The notes: generated by a model from the sequence alone, not told the origin. A stretch of 14,484 nucleotides of DNA from Candidatus Neomicrothrix sp. UBA6944 (GCA_002448715.1 DJZU01000015.1:1-14484), one strand, 5' to 3'. Counted from the first letter of the stretch, positions 1-7,754 are shown. Program-made: numbers and translations.

Positions 1-1
1 C

Positions 2-1987
2 GAATCTGGAGACACAAGCGCCTCTACCGGGGCTTTTGCCCGTCCTACAAACGCCACCGGATGGCGTGCTTGGGTGTTCACCGTCGACCACAAGAAGATC
101 GGCATCATGTACGGCGTCGTAGCCATGTTCTGGTTTCTATGGGGTGGGATCGAAGCACTGTTAATCCGCGCTCAGCTCTTCACGCCGAACGGGACAGTGC
201 TCACAGCTGAGCAATACAATCAGATTTTCACCATGCATGGAACCACAATGGTTTTCCTGGTGATTATGCCCCTAGCCGCGGCATTTGCTAATTACATCGT
301 CCCCCTCCAGATCGGAGCAAGAGACGTTGCGTTCCCTCGAATGAACGCGCTTGGTCTGTGGATCTTTGTGTTTGGTGGGATTTTCCTCAACCTCAGTTGG
401 TTTCTCGGTGGTGGACCAGATGGTGGATGGTTTGCATACGCCCCAAACACCGGCGTGACGTTCAGCCCGGGTGCTGGAATGGACTTTTATGCCCTCGGGT
501 TGCAGATAGCGGGCATTGCCTCTCTAGTTGGGGCTATTAACCTCATCGTCACCATCATCAATATGCGTGCTCCGGGGATGACGATGCTCCGTATGCCAGT
601 TTTCACATGGATGATTCTGGTTGTTCAATTCCTACTTTTGTTTGCGTTACCAGTCATCACCGTCGCCCTCATATTGCTGAGCTTTGACAGAACCTTTGAC
701 GCCAATTTCTTCGATGTGTCGATGGGCGCTGACCCGCTGTTATGGCAACACCTCTTCTGGATCTTCGGACACCCAGAGGTGTACATATTGATCCTCCCGT
801 CATTCGGTATCGTTTCAGAAACCCTGCCGGTGTTCTCACGAAAGCCATTGTTCGGCTATTCGGTTATCGTGATCTCCGGTGCCGCTATCGGTTTCATGGG
901 TTGGGGAGTGTGGGCTCACCACATGTTTGTATCCGGCTTGGGTCCTGTAGGTGTCGCCGCTTTCTCGGCGACAACAATGTTTATTGCTGTGCCTACTGGT
1001 GTGAAGATTTTGAACTGGATTGCGACAATGTGGGGAGGAAATCTCAAATTCACAGTGCCAATGATGTTCTCGGTCTCGCTAGTGTCGATGTTTACTATCG
1101 GTGGCCTATCGGGTGTTATGCACTCCGTAGCGCCAGCTGACACGCAACAAACTGATACCTACTTCATCGTCGCCCACTTTCATTACGTCCTTTTCGGAGG
1201 GGCGTTAATGGGTCTCTTCGCAGGCATGTACTACTGGTGGCCCAAAGCCTTCGGGTACAAACTCGGTGAGTCATTAGGGAAGTGGCACTTTTGGCTTCTT
1301 TTGGCTGGCTTCAACATGACATTTGGGCCGATGCACATACTTGGACTGCAAGGTATGGCCCGTCGCCACAGTCGATACGGTCCCGAAGACGGCTTTGATT
1401 TTTGGAACGCGGTGGTCTCAATTGGCGCCTTCATAATTCTGATTGGCATGATTGTGTTCGCGGTGAACATCGTCCGTTCCTGGCTCGGTTACAAAGCAGG
1501 CACAGTTCCGCAGGAGCCCGCAGATCCCTGGGACGGCCGGACGCTCGAATGGGCAATACCATCACCAACACCTGAACATAATTTTGATTACGTACCGGTA
1601 GTAACGGACGTGGATGATTTCTGGCATAAGAAATATCAGCCAGACGCCAATGGAAAACTTCGTAAAGTCGCAGATGGTAATGCCATTGCCCAAAAAGGTG
1701 ACCAACATCCGCACTTGCCGTCCCCCTCGTACTGGCCGATCGTCCTAGCTGCTGCATTGCCATTAATCGCGCTTGGACTTATCTACAACTTGTGGCTCAC
1801 GGGCATAGGTCTCGTTCTTCTCCTCGGTGCTATGTACGGTTGGAGTTTGGAACCAGCGACCGACCCCGATGCTGGTCATGATGACCATGGCAACGACCAT
1901 GGAGATGGCCATGGGCCCGAAGACCATGATCAAGAAGGTAGTAGCGAGGTCGAAAGCGAGACCGCAGAGGAGGCCCCAGTTGACTGA
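2..1987 (+). CDS. ctaD: Cytochrome c oxidase subunit I (CtaD), 5' end outside window, with C-terminal CtaF-like extension
   Basis: Catalytic subunit of an aa3-type haem-copper oxidase in the cytoplasmic membrane; reduces O2 with electrons from cytochrome c and pumps protons. The frame is open to the window edge (it reads RPTNATGWRAW before a GTG at 74), so the real start lies upstream and the GTG is only internal. Numbering from that GTG: haem a ligand H55, CuB ligands H233 (in GHPEVY, with Y237), H282 and H283, haem a3 H368 and haem a H370 (HFHYVLFGG). D84 in GARDVAFPR and E235 fit a D-channel A1-type oxidase. After the core (about 470) come a hydrophilic linker and two more membrane helices (about 553-592, starting SPSYWPIVLAAA), resembling the end of actinobacterial CtaF, then a His/Asp/Glu-rich tail (about 597-637) with seven His. 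ctaE follows with an 8-nt overlap. Function certain; the CtaF comparison is from memory. Confidence 0.96.
   Translation, partial: ESGDTSASTGAFARPTNATGWRAWVFTVDHKKIGIMYGVVAMFWFLWGGIEALLIRAQLFTPNGTVLTAEQYNQIFTMHGTTMVFLVIMPLAAAFANYIVPLQIGARDVAFPRMNALGLWIFVFGGIFLNLSWFLGGGPDGGWFAYAPNTGVTFSPGAGMDFYALGLQIAGIASLVGAINLIVTIINMRAPGMTMLRMPVFTWMILVVQFLLLFALPVITVALILLSFDRTFDANFFDVSMGADPLLWQHLFWIFGHPEVYILILPSFGIVSETLPVFSRKPLFGYSVIVISGAAIGFMGWGVWAHHMFVSGLGPVGVAAFSATTMFIAVPTGVKILNWIATMWGGNLKFTVPMMFSVSLVSMFTIGGLSGVMHSVAPADTQQTDTYFIVAHFHYVLFGGALMGLFAGMYYWWPKAFGYKLGESLGKWHFWLLLAGFNMTFGPMHILGLQGMARRHSRYGPEDGFDFWNAVVSIGAFIILIGMIVFAVNIVRSWLGYKAGTVPQEPADPWDGRTLEWAIPSPTPEHNFDYVPVVTDVDDFWHKKYQPDANGKLRKVADGNAIAQKGDQHPHLPSPSYWPIVLAAALPLIALGLIYNLWLTGIGLVLLLGAMYGWSLEPATDPDAGHDDHGNDHGDGHGPEDHDQEGSSEVESETAEEAPVD
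1966..1973 (+). promoter_or_regulatory. Strong ribosome binding site for ctaE, inside the 3' end of ctaD
   Basis: AGAGGAGG lies 6 nt before TTG at 1980. It decides the ctaE start: the upstream in-frame ATG at 1827 would only translate the His-tail coding region of ctaD in another frame and has no comparable site. Confidence 0.75.
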
Positions 1988-2624
1988 CGTCGCAGAATCT
2001 TCTACCAGCCAGCTTGCATACGGCCGGACGGAGTGGGATGACTATCACCATCTGCCAACCAACACAGGCTTGACCAACGAAAAGGTCACAATGTGGGCCT
2101 TCTTGGGCTCAGATTGTCTGCTCTTCGGTTCGCTGATCTCAACCTATCTACTGCTTCGCAATCGGGTAGGTCCCGCGACTAGCGGACCAACCGCAGCCGA
2201 CCTTTTCGACATTCCCTTTACGTCAGTTAGCTCATTTGTTCTCCTCATGAGTTCGCTCACGATGGTTCTGGCCGTGACATCGATACAACGGGCTGAAATG
2301 GAGCGCTGCAAACTATGGCTGCTGACAACAGCAGCGCTCGGCGCCATCTTCATAGCAGGCCAGGTGTATGAGTTCACTAGCTTCTATCGAGAAGGCCTCG
2401 GGTTTACCACTAACATTTCCTCTTCCGCCTTCTACACACTGACCGGCTTTCACGGTGTTCACGTATCTCTAGGTATCGTGATGCTCGTCACAATGTGGGC
2501 ACTTGTCTCCGGCGGGCAGTTAGGTCCGGAACGAGCAGAAACTATTGAGATAATTGGCCTTTATTGGCACTTTGTTGACATCGTCTGGATCGTTATCTTC
2601 GCGGTTGTCTACCTAATCCCCTAG
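1980..2624 (+). CDS. ctaE: Cytochrome c oxidase subunit III (CtaE)
   Basis: Membrane subunit that stabilises the oxidase and supports proton uptake. The 214-residue product has about five hydrophobic helices. Family marks are WAFLGSDCLLFGSLISTYLL near the N-terminus, a central VYEFTSFYREGL stretch, GFHGVHVSLGIVML, and the C-terminal signature YWHFVDIVWIVIF shared by subunit III proteins. I chose the TTG at 1980 because AGAGGAGG sits 6 nt upstream and because the residues before it (from the ATG at 1827) are a shadow of the ctaD tail. The start overlaps the ctaD stop by 8 nt, so translation is probably coupled. The length is in the usual 190-215 range of actinobacterial CtaE. Function is secure; the start is inferred. 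Confidence 0.93.
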   Translation: MTDVAESSTSQLAYGRTEWDDYHHLPTNTGLTNEKVTMWAFLGSDCLLFGSLISTYLLLRNRVGPATSGPTAADLFDIPFTSVSSFVLLMSSLTMVLAVTSIQRAEMERCKLWLLTTAALGAIFIAGQVYEFTSFYREGLGFTTNISSSAFYTLTGFHGVHVSLGIVMLVTMWALVSGGQLGPERAETIEIIGLYWHFVDIVWIVIFAVVYLIP

Positions 2625-2637
2625 GAGCACTAGTCAT

Positions 2638-2991
2638 ATGGATACCGTTGCTGCTTCAGAAGAAGAGGCTCACGAAGAACACCACGATCATGGCCTAAGC
2701 GATGTTGGCTACATCAAAATTGCACTCATCCTTGGAGTTCTGACAGCTGTAGAAGTAGCTACATACTTCTGGGACTTTGGCATCCTCGAAGTCCCATCCC
2801 TCTTGATTCTTATGGTCGTCAAATTCCAGATCGTCGTCTCATATTTCATGCATCTGAAATTCGACAGCAAAGTCTTTAGCTATTTATTTGTGACCGGTGT
2901 CATCCTTGCCATGGCTGTTTTCGCCGCCATGGGGACCTCCATGGTGTTTTGGCAGAACCCATCAGGCTGCGACCTCAGCGCGTTTTGTTGA
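2638..2991 (+). CDS. Small cytochrome c oxidase subunit IV (COX4_pro type)
   Basis: A 117-residue accessory oxidase subunit with three membrane helices and a short His/Glu-rich N-terminus (EEEAHEEHHDHG). The core YIKIALILGVLTAVEVATYF followed by VVKFQIVVSYFMHLKFD is typical of the prokaryotic subunit IV family (CyoD/CtaF-like, PF03626). An AGGAG at 2623-2627 overlaps the ctaE stop and lies 10 nt before the ATG, so the gene belongs to the same operon. It is a different family from the CtaF-like helices at the end of ctaD, so this oxidase may carry both kinds of small subunit. The C-terminus carries two Cys. No good intrinsic terminator follows; 2988-3014 holds only a 6-bp inverted repeat. Confidence 0.85.
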   Translation: MDTVAASEEEAHEEHHDHGLSDVGYIKIALILGVLTAVEVATYFWDFGILEVPSLLILMVVKFQIVVSYFMHLKFDSKVFSYLFVTGVILAMAVFAAMGTSMVFWQNPSGCDLSAFC

Positions 2992-3022
2992 TCAGATTAA
3001 GTAGATCAGATCAATATCGAAT

Positions 3023-3050
3023 TTAACTAAGACGCTCCACCCGCTACCTT
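3023..3050 (+). promoter_or_regulatory. Putative promoter of serS, leaderless
   Basis: TTAACT (3023-3028), 16 nt, then TACCTT (3045-3050). TACCTT ends 8 nt before the GTG at 3059, so transcription would start at or next to the start codon, and no Shine-Dalgarno is present. mshA has the identical box at the identical distance. Confidence 0.4.
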
Positions 3051-3058
3051 CAACAGTT

Positions 3059-4315
3059 GTGATCGACCTTCGACGCTTAAGAGACGACCCGGCCTACAGA
3101 GCTGGAGTTGAAAAAAAAGACATAGAAGCGACTGTGATTGACGCTGTTCTAGACGCCGATGAGCGACGAAGACTGGCGATGCACCAGGCAGAAGAGGCTC
3201 GCGCAGCACAAAATGCTGCTTCGAAAGAAATAGCTCGTGCTGAGCCAAGCGAACGGCAGTCCAAAATTGCTGAAGCTGGCAGGCTCAAATCGGAACTTGA
3301 ATCCCTTGAAGCTCTTGAGGATTCTGCAAACAAAGAGCTTGAAGAACTAGCCCTTCAAATTCCCAACTCAGCACACGAAACAGTGCCGGTGGGTGACGAA
3401 GACGATTTTGAAACTGAAAAAGAAGTTGGCGAGCGGACTCCGCCTCCACCACACGACCATGCTGAACTTGGCGAGTTGTTGGGTTTAGTAGATAGCGAAC
3501 GAGCTGTGAAGAATAGCGGCAGTCGATTCGCGTACCTGATGGGACCAGCAGTACGACTCGAATTTGGGCTTGTCCAATTCGCCTTTGACATTCTTGAGAA
3601 ATACGGTTTCGTGCCGGTGGTGCCTCCCGTACTGGTTCGAGAAGAGATGATGGTCGATGCTGGTTTCTTCCCGACCGACAGACATCAAGTTTATGAAATT
3701 GCTGGTGACGATTTGTTTCTTATTGGTACCTCCGAAGTCGCCCTGGCCGGCCTGCATAGAGACGAACGACTAGATCGCGAGGCTTTACCTATCCGCTACG
3801 CGGGTTTCTCGTCGTGTTTTCGGCGAGAAGCTGGAACTTATGGGAAAGACACCAGGGGGATCTTCCGTGTCCATCAATTCGACAAAGTGGAGATGTTCTC
3901 ATTTTGCGACCCGGATGACAGCTGGGATGAACTAGAGACGCTTCGATCGATCCAAGAAGAAATTGTCTCCGCTTTGGAATTGCCATATCGAGTTATCAAC
4001 GTTGCATCAGGAGATCTCGGGTCGGCAGCTGCCAAAAAATACGATCTTGAAGTTTGGCTGCCGTCTGAAGGCGCGTACCGAGAAGTGACTTCTTGTTCTA
4101 ATTACACCGATTATTCGGCGCGGCGCATGAGCAGCCGCTACAAAGATGAGAATGGAACTGGCTTGCTGCACACCTTGAATGGAACGGCGTGTGCAATTTC
4201 CAGAACCCTTGTGTTTCTTATGGAAAACGGGCAGCAAAGTGATGGGTCCATCGTTATCCCCGATGCTTTGCGAAGCTATGTGGGATTTGATTCTGTTCCC
4301 GGTGTGACTAACTAA
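3059..4315 (+). CDS. serS: Seryl-tRNA synthetase
   Basis: Cytosolic class II aminoacyl-tRNA synthetase that charges tRNA-Ser with serine. The 418 residues match the family's usual length of about 420. The N-terminus MIDLRRLRDDPAYRAG is typical, followed by a charged antiparallel coiled coil (about 25-110) that grips the tRNA-Ser long variable arm. The catalytic part shows TSEVALAGL (serine/ATP site, about 225), motif 2 FRREAGTYGKDTRGIFRVHQF (about 253-273) and motif 3 NGTACAISRTLVFLMEN (about 374-390). The usual G-L/S-A at the start of motif 3 is TACAIS here, mildly divergent. The GTG at 3059 fits the conserved N-terminus. There is no Shine-Dalgarno, and a TACCTT box ends 8 nt upstream. The last 8 nt overlap the end of the convergent crcB gene. 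Confidence 0.96.
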   Translation: MIDLRRLRDDPAYRAGVEKKDIEATVIDAVLDADERRRLAMHQAEEARAAQNAASKEIARAEPSERQSKIAEAGRLKSELESLEALEDSANKELEELALQIPNSAHETVPVGDEDDFETEKEVGERTPPPPHDHAELGELLGLVDSERAVKNSGSRFAYLMGPAVRLEFGLVQFAFDILEKYGFVPVVPPVLVREEMMVDAGFFPTDRHQVYEIAGDDLFLIGTSEVALAGLHRDERLDREALPIRYAGFSSCFRREAGTYGKDTRGIFRVHQFDKVEMFSFCDPDDSWDELETLRSIQEEIVSALELPYRVINVASGDLGSAAAKKYDLEVWLPSEGAYREVTSCSNYTDYSARRMSSRYKDENGTGLLHTLNGTACAISRTLVFLMENGQQSDGSIVIPDALRSYVGFDSVPGVTN

Positions 4316-4631
4316 ATCCCCAACGGATCCCAATCCAAGCTGCGATGACCCCACTGAAAAATGTCGTGGCAAAATACGTAACCGCCAGTAGACGAGAACG
4401 CGAAACAAGGCCAGCGAGCTCGCGCGCTAACCCCGAGACTGTGGTCATGGCACCGATGCCTGCAGTCCCGATAATTGTCATGGCTGGGTCTTCTAAACCG
4501 ACAAGAAGGCCTAATACCCAAGCACCAGTAGTGTTCAAACACCAGGTACCAAATATCCCCCAGTGACCACTCACCACCCAGCGGACCATCGCTCCGATCG
4601 CTGCCGCGGCGACAAACAAAAAAACGATCAT
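4308..4631 (-). CDS. crcB: CrcB/Fluc fluoride-channel subunit B (divergent)
   Basis: Small four-helix membrane protein (107 residues) of the CrcB/Fluc family, whose dual-topology dimers export fluoride. Family marks: AIGAMVRW near the N-terminus, GTWCLNTTGAWVLG containing the conserved Asn (N33), and GIGAMTTVSGLARE in helix 3. The helix-3 motif is normally TTFSTF, with two Phe lining the fluoride pore; here they are V65 and L68. The ATG overlaps the stop of the upstream crcB (ATGA at 4628-4631), so the two are coupled and probably form a heterodimer, as known for many Gram-positive pairs. The stop region overlaps the serS stop by 8 nt on the other strand. Family call is strong; loss of both Phe makes it likely the less canonical half of the pair. 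Confidence 0.85.
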   Translation of the reverse strand: MIVFLFVAAAAIGAMVRWVVSGHWGIFGTWCLNTTGAWVLGLLVGLEDPAMTIIGTAGIGAMTTVSGLARELAGLVSRSRLLAVTYFATTFFSGVIAAWIGIRWGFS

Positions 4632-4975
4632 TTTCTATCTCCCAATGATCGCCCGAGATCAAAACCAACTCCACAACCCGCAATTGTTGCCAGACCCATA
4701 AGCACGGCGAAGGACCACCGCTGATCTTCAAGAGCTGCGCCCAAAGAAACTGCAAGTGCGGCAAAGCTGGTTAACGAGCCGCATAGTCCCACGGTGAACC
4801 ATATGGAGTCCCATTTTTCCTGACGAGGGCTGGATGCCCAGCCAATCAAAATGCACCCGCAAATGTTTGCGGCTAAAAGGCCGCACGATTCCCCCGCGAT
4901 GATGCCTAAAGACCAGCGGGCGCTCGCGCCAATGACTGCAGCCGTTAGTACAGCAGTTACAGACCGCGTTGTCAT
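4628..4975 (-). CDS. crcB: CrcB/Fluc fluoride-channel subunit A
   Basis: A 115-residue four-helix CrcB/Fluc family protein. Visible are AVIGASARWSLG (helix 1), AANICGCILIGW with the conserved Asn N37, and GLCGSLTSFAALAVS in helix 3, where the first pore Phe (F71) is kept and the second is Leu (L74). The ATG at 4975 was chosen because the in-frame sequence upstream runs into the divergent pdxH start region and does not resemble the family. First gene of the crcB pair, coupled to the next by ATGA. The preceding 38 nt show neither a clear Shine-Dalgarno nor a full -10 box (TAGGCA ends 7 nt before the ATG). I see no fluoride riboswitch. Two-gene crcB operons are common in actinobacteria. Confidence 0.86.
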   Translation of the reverse strand: MTTRSVTAVLTAAVIGASARWSLGIIAGESCGLLAANICGCILIGWASSPRQEKWDSIWFTVGLCGSLTSFAALAVSLGAALEDQRWSFAVLMGLATIAGCGVGFDLGRSLGDRK

Positions 4976-5013
4976 GGCATAGTGCCTAGTAGACAAGTGG
5001 AACTTAAAAGGTG

Positions 5014-5661
5014 ATGCAACAAGTGGATTCCTTGCAACAAATTCGAGAGGCCTTAATGACTGAAGGCTTAGTTGAAGCCGTCGCGCCTGCAAATCCTATG
5101 GACTTGTTCAACTCCTGGATTGCTTATGCCGAAGAACTGAAGTTTCACAATGCAAACGCCATGACCGTAGCAACTGTTAATTCAGATATGGCGCCCTCTG
5201 TGCGGAACGTCTTATTGCGGGGCCGGGTGGGGGAGGGCCTTGTGTTCTATACCAACTATGAAAGCGATAAAGCCGTTGATCTCGCTCAAAACAACAAGGC
5301 AGCAGTGTTAATGGGGTGGCTCGAAATAGAGCGACAAATACGACTGACGGGCGAAGTAAAAAAAATTGACGATAGAAGTAGTGATCAATATTTCTCGTCA
5401 CGGGCCCGCGGATCCCAAATTTCGGCTGTTGTGTCCAAGCAAAGCCGCTCTGTGGCTAGTCGAAATGAGCTGGAAGCAGCTTGGGTTGCGCTTGACTTGG
5501 AACTAGCTGATTTCTCACCTGCCCGTCCTTCTCATTGGGGTGGGTACGTGTTTACTCCCACTTCAATTGAGTTCTGGCAGGGTCGTCCCAACCGCTTACA
5601 CGACAGACTTCGATATCGACGAGAAGATGGTGTGTGGGCGATGAACCGCCTCGCACCCTGA
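5014..5661 (+). CDS. pdxH: Pyridoxamine/pyridoxine 5'-phosphate oxidase
   Basis: FMN enzyme that oxidises PNP or PMP to pyridoxal 5'-phosphate, the last step of vitamin B6 synthesis or salvage. All family blocks are present in order: AMTVATVNSDMAPSVRNVLL, FYTNYESDKAVDLAQNNKAA, WLEIERQIRLTGEV, ARGSQISAVVSKQSR and the C-terminal HWGGY...IEFWQGRPNRLHDRLRYRR ending NRLAP. About 215 residues, normal for the family. Three starts are possible: GTG 5011, ATG 5014 and ATG 5056. The sequence from 5014 (IREALMTEGLVEAVAPANP) aligns with the usual PdxH N-terminus, which favours the longer form, but GAGAGG 5 nt before ATG 5056 is the best ribosome site, so a shorter 201-residue form is possible. Divergent from crcB; converges with the next gene after 9 nt. 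Confidence 0.94.
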   Translation: MQQVDSLQQIREALMTEGLVEAVAPANPMDLFNSWIAYAEELKFHNANAMTVATVNSDMAPSVRNVLLRGRVGEGLVFYTNYESDKAVDLAQNNKAAVLMGWLEIERQIRLTGEVKKIDDRSSDQYFSSRARGSQISAVVSKQSRSVASRNELEAAWVALDLELADFSPARPSHWGGYVFTPTSIEFWQGRPNRLHDRLRYRREDGVWAMNRLAP

Positions 5662-5670
5662 GATTTTGGC

Positions 5671-6321
5671 CTATTCGTTTCGTTTGGACCAGTCGACCGC
5701 GGCTGTCGTTAAGCCATTTATCAAAGCTTCATGATGTGGGACCCTGCCAGGCCCCTTAAAGCCTGTCCAGACTGGGCTCTTGCCCCGAATCCGCGGAGGC
5801 AGTTCAACCTGCACGCCTCCACCTTTGGCAAGGTTCACCGGATTTTTTGGATGTTGACCGCGTAGAGCGGGCGGCACAGAAGAAATTTCGTGAACTATCT
5901 CGTAGTGAGGTAACTGAGGGATTAGACGACATGCCACGAACTCAGCCAAATCACGATTTTGCCCACCTAATAGAACTGATCGGAGTAAATCTGGTCTCCC
6001 GAACCCATGAATTGCCACTACTACATCTACATGGTCGATGAAGCGCTTTAGATTGGGCGATTCATCGGGGTTCACTAGATGTGAAGGAATGTGCCATTGG
6101 TCGTCCGGACCTTGTAGAACACCGTAATAAGAGGCCCCTGAGCGTTCTGCAGCCGCGGAGGCTATGTCGTCCGTAACTTCCTCTAACCACCCGCCGTGAA
6201 AGGCCATGAAGCCGAAACGTGAACCGATTTGGAGCACCTCGCTAATGCCCGGCATCGACAAGAGAGCCGCAAAGGGACGATCATGCTCTAATAATTCGTG
6301 GTCTCCCAGGTGCAACGCCAC
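5671..6321 (-). CDS. Poly-gamma-glutamate hydrolase family protein (PF05908-like)
   Basis: A 216-residue putative zinc amidohydrolase related to phage and Bacillus PghP/YndL enzymes that cut gamma-glutamyl bonds. Seen: FHGGWLEEVT (H42, E47), then SYYGVLQG, VVVAIHGFG (H105), the VLLGGQNRDL stretch, and a C-terminal GGGVQVELPPRIRG like the GVQLELSRGLR block of the family. The H42/E47/H105 spacing equals, as I recall it, the zinc ligands H40/E45/H103 of the phage NIT1 enzyme. No signal peptide, so it appears cytosolic. The GTG start shares one base with the ccdA stop, so it is translated as the third gene of tlpA-ccdA. The substrate is unknown: a gamma-glutamyl peptide or folate-like polyglutamate is as plausible as capsule polymer. 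Confidence 0.72.
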   Translation of the reverse strand: MALHLGDHELLEHDRPFAALLSMPGISEVLQIGSRFGFMAFHGGWLEEVTDDIASAAAERSGASYYGVLQGPDDQWHIPSHLVNPDESPNLKRFIDHVDVVVAIHGFGRPDLLRSVLLGGQNRDLAEFVACRLIPQLPHYEIVHEISSVPPALRGQHPKNPVNLAKGGGVQVELPPRIRGKSPVWTGFKGPGRVPHHEALINGLTTAAVDWSKRNE

Positions 6322-7178
6322 TAACTAATCTCCTCACTTGTCTCAATAGGTGATTTATTTGGCTGCAATAGCCAGACGATCAAGCCAAGGGCAATAATTA
6401 CAGTTAGCAAGACTCCTGTCCTAACACCACCAATTTCACTAATAGCTGTGCTGAGGCTTGAACTCCATCCTTCGACGGTTGTCACCAGGAAGTTTGAAGA
6501 ACTGCCCGTCCTCTCAATCAGCCAAAAGACGACAAGGTAGATCCCCGCGAGCAGCATCAGTATCCCCGAGGCGCGGTCGATGAAACGGACCAACGATCTG
6601 AGTTTTTCGAGGAATGATGAGCGGGCCAAAGCCAAACTCATCGTAAGGGCCAACAAGGTGATGGCCATACCGCCGGCATAGAAGACAAAAGCCATGATCC
6701 CCGCCGTAAAACCAGTAACTGATGTTGACACCACAACAATGAAAGTGGGTAAGGCGCAGGAAATTGACGCGACGGCGTAAGAAACACCGAAAAGCAACAG
6801 ATTTCGCAGATCCTTTCCACCTGTACCTCGTTCGAACTTGGGAAAAGCGAAATCGAGACGTTTGCCTGCGGTCACGGCACTTCCCAAGACAATCAAAATT
6901 GTGCCGATACAAATTGCGACCCAGGGAACTACTTCCCGGACAACGGTTAAGCCCGCAGAAATTAGTAAACCTGTTGCCCCAAAAACAATCAAAAAGCCAC
7001 CGGAAACTGCTGATCCAGTCCATAAGGCACGGCTAACGCTCGTGCTCGTGCTCGTACCCGAGTTGGCTTCGATACCGAGGAAATACGATAAATATGCGGG
7101 CAACATTGCGAATCCACATGGATTAATCGTCGCGATTATGCCAGCAGTAAAAGCAAATGCGAGATTTAGATCACTCAT
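6321..7178 (-). CDS. ccdA: CcdA-type thiol-disulfide transmembrane transporter
   Basis: Inner-membrane protein that passes electrons from cytosolic thioredoxin to extracytoplasmic thiol proteins (DsbD/CcdA family), used in cytochrome c maturation. The 285 residues hold about seven hydrophobic segments. The two redox Cys are in the expected contexts: NPCGFAMLPAYLSYFLG (C21) and SISCALPTFIVVV (C141). A Ser/Thr-rich stretch (about 40-50) and a short hydrophilic C-terminus are unremarkable. The ATG overlaps the end of the tlpA-like gene by 8 nt, and the stop overlaps the next gene's GTG by one base, so all three are coupled. A link to the oxidase genes upstream in the window (cytochrome c supply) is a reasonable inference. 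Family call is firm; the exact client protein is not shown. Confidence 0.9.
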   Translation of the reverse strand: MSDLNLAFAFTAGIIATINPCGFAMLPAYLSYFLGIEANSGTSTSTSVSRALWTGSAVSGGFLIVFGATGLLISAGLTVVREVVPWVAICIGTILIVLGSAVTAGKRLDFAFPKFERGTGGKDLRNLLLFGVSYAVASISCALPTFIVVVSTSVTGFTAGIMAFVFYAGGMAITLLALTMSLALARSSFLEKLRSLVRFIDRASGILMLLAGIYLVVFWLIERTGSSSNFLVTTVEGWSSSLSTAISEIGGVRTGVLLTVIIALGLIVWLLQPNKSPIETSEEIS

Positions 7179-7716
7179 AATTGACGAAACCTTCGAGCCG
7201 CGAAAGAAGCCCGGTGTAGTTAATTACTCCGCTGTGGCTTTCCAAAATTTGCCCATCTTTCGATATGAATACGGTGGTAGGCATGGCGAAACCGCCGAGC
7301 TCTATTAGCAAGTCGTTCTCGTCTAATCCAACCGGGTAAGTCACCCCAGTAGAGCCAATCAACTCAAGAGCGGGGCGGCGACCCTCCACGGCAAGACCGA
7401 GAATAGTGACATGTTCGCCGTGATTTGTGTGGAGCTTCTCGAAATCAGGCATTTCTTTTACGCATGGAGCGCACCAGGACGCAAAGAAATTGACAATTAG
7501 AGGTTTTCCAGCGAACGAAGAAAACGATTCTTCTCCACCCTCGAAAGTGGCGAATTTCAACTGGTAGACGCTCGCACCTGTTGAAATAGATGCAGCCAGG
7601 CCATTTGCATCTGATGCTTGTGAAGGCCCTCCCTTCCCGGTGAATAAAAAGATCGATGCGCCGACGATGTAGAGCACCAGAAAACCAATCAATCGGCGTC
7701 TCCAGGAATGGGCCAT
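7171..7716 (-). CDS. TlpA/ResA-like membrane-anchored thioredoxin
   Basis: Extracytoplasmic thiol-disulfide oxidoreductase, 181 residues. One N-terminal membrane anchor (about 9-25, LIGFLVLYIVGASIFLF) preceded by RRR puts the thioredoxin domain outside. The active site is FFASWCAPCVKEMPDF (C82, C85), with the cis-proline loop FAMPTTVFI (P146) and the typical insert between. It should reduce apocytochrome c or another exported thiol protein with electrons from CcdA, encoded directly downstream with an 8-nt overlap. The ATG at 7716 is preceded by GAGAG and by a promoter-like pair (7726-7754). ResA and TlpA cannot be told apart from sequence alone, so no symbol is given. Confidence 0.9.
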   Translation of the reverse strand: MAHSWRRRLIGFLVLYIVGASIFLFTGKGGPSQASDANGLAASISTGASVYQLKFATFEGGEESFSSFAGKPLIVNFFASWCAPCVKEMPDFEKLHTNHGEHVTILGLAVEGRRPALELIGSTGVTYPVGLDENDLLIELGGFAMPTTVFISKDGQILESHSGVINYTGLLSRLEGFVNYE

Positions 7717-7725
7717 ATCGCTCTC

Positions 7726-7754
7726 AGTATTGATTCGGGGTCGGTAGTAGTCAC
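7726..7754 (-). promoter_or_regulatory. Putative promoter of the tlpA-ccdA-pghP operon
   Basis: On the minus strand GTGACT (7749-7754), 17 nt, AATACT (7726-7731); each matches the consensus at four of six positions. The -10 box ends 9 nt before the ATG, so the leader would be very short. Confidence 0.35.

Noticed and set aside
1827..1979. Upstream ATG start for ctaE giving a 265-residue protein
   Set aside because: The added residues are the His-rich ctaD tail read in another frame (Met/Thr/Arg-rich), while TTG 1980 has a strong ribosome site.
2988..3014. Terminator after the oxidase operon
   Set aside because: Only a 6-bp inverted repeat with a 15-nt loop and a direct GATCAGAT repeat; no GC-rich stem or T-run.
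4976..5013. Fluoride riboswitch upstream of the crcB pair
   Set aside because: The spacer to pdxH is too short and lacks the conserved riboswitch core.
5847..6041. Plus-strand open frame opposite the PghP-like gene
   Set aside because: Antisense shadow of a well-supported gene with complete family motifs.
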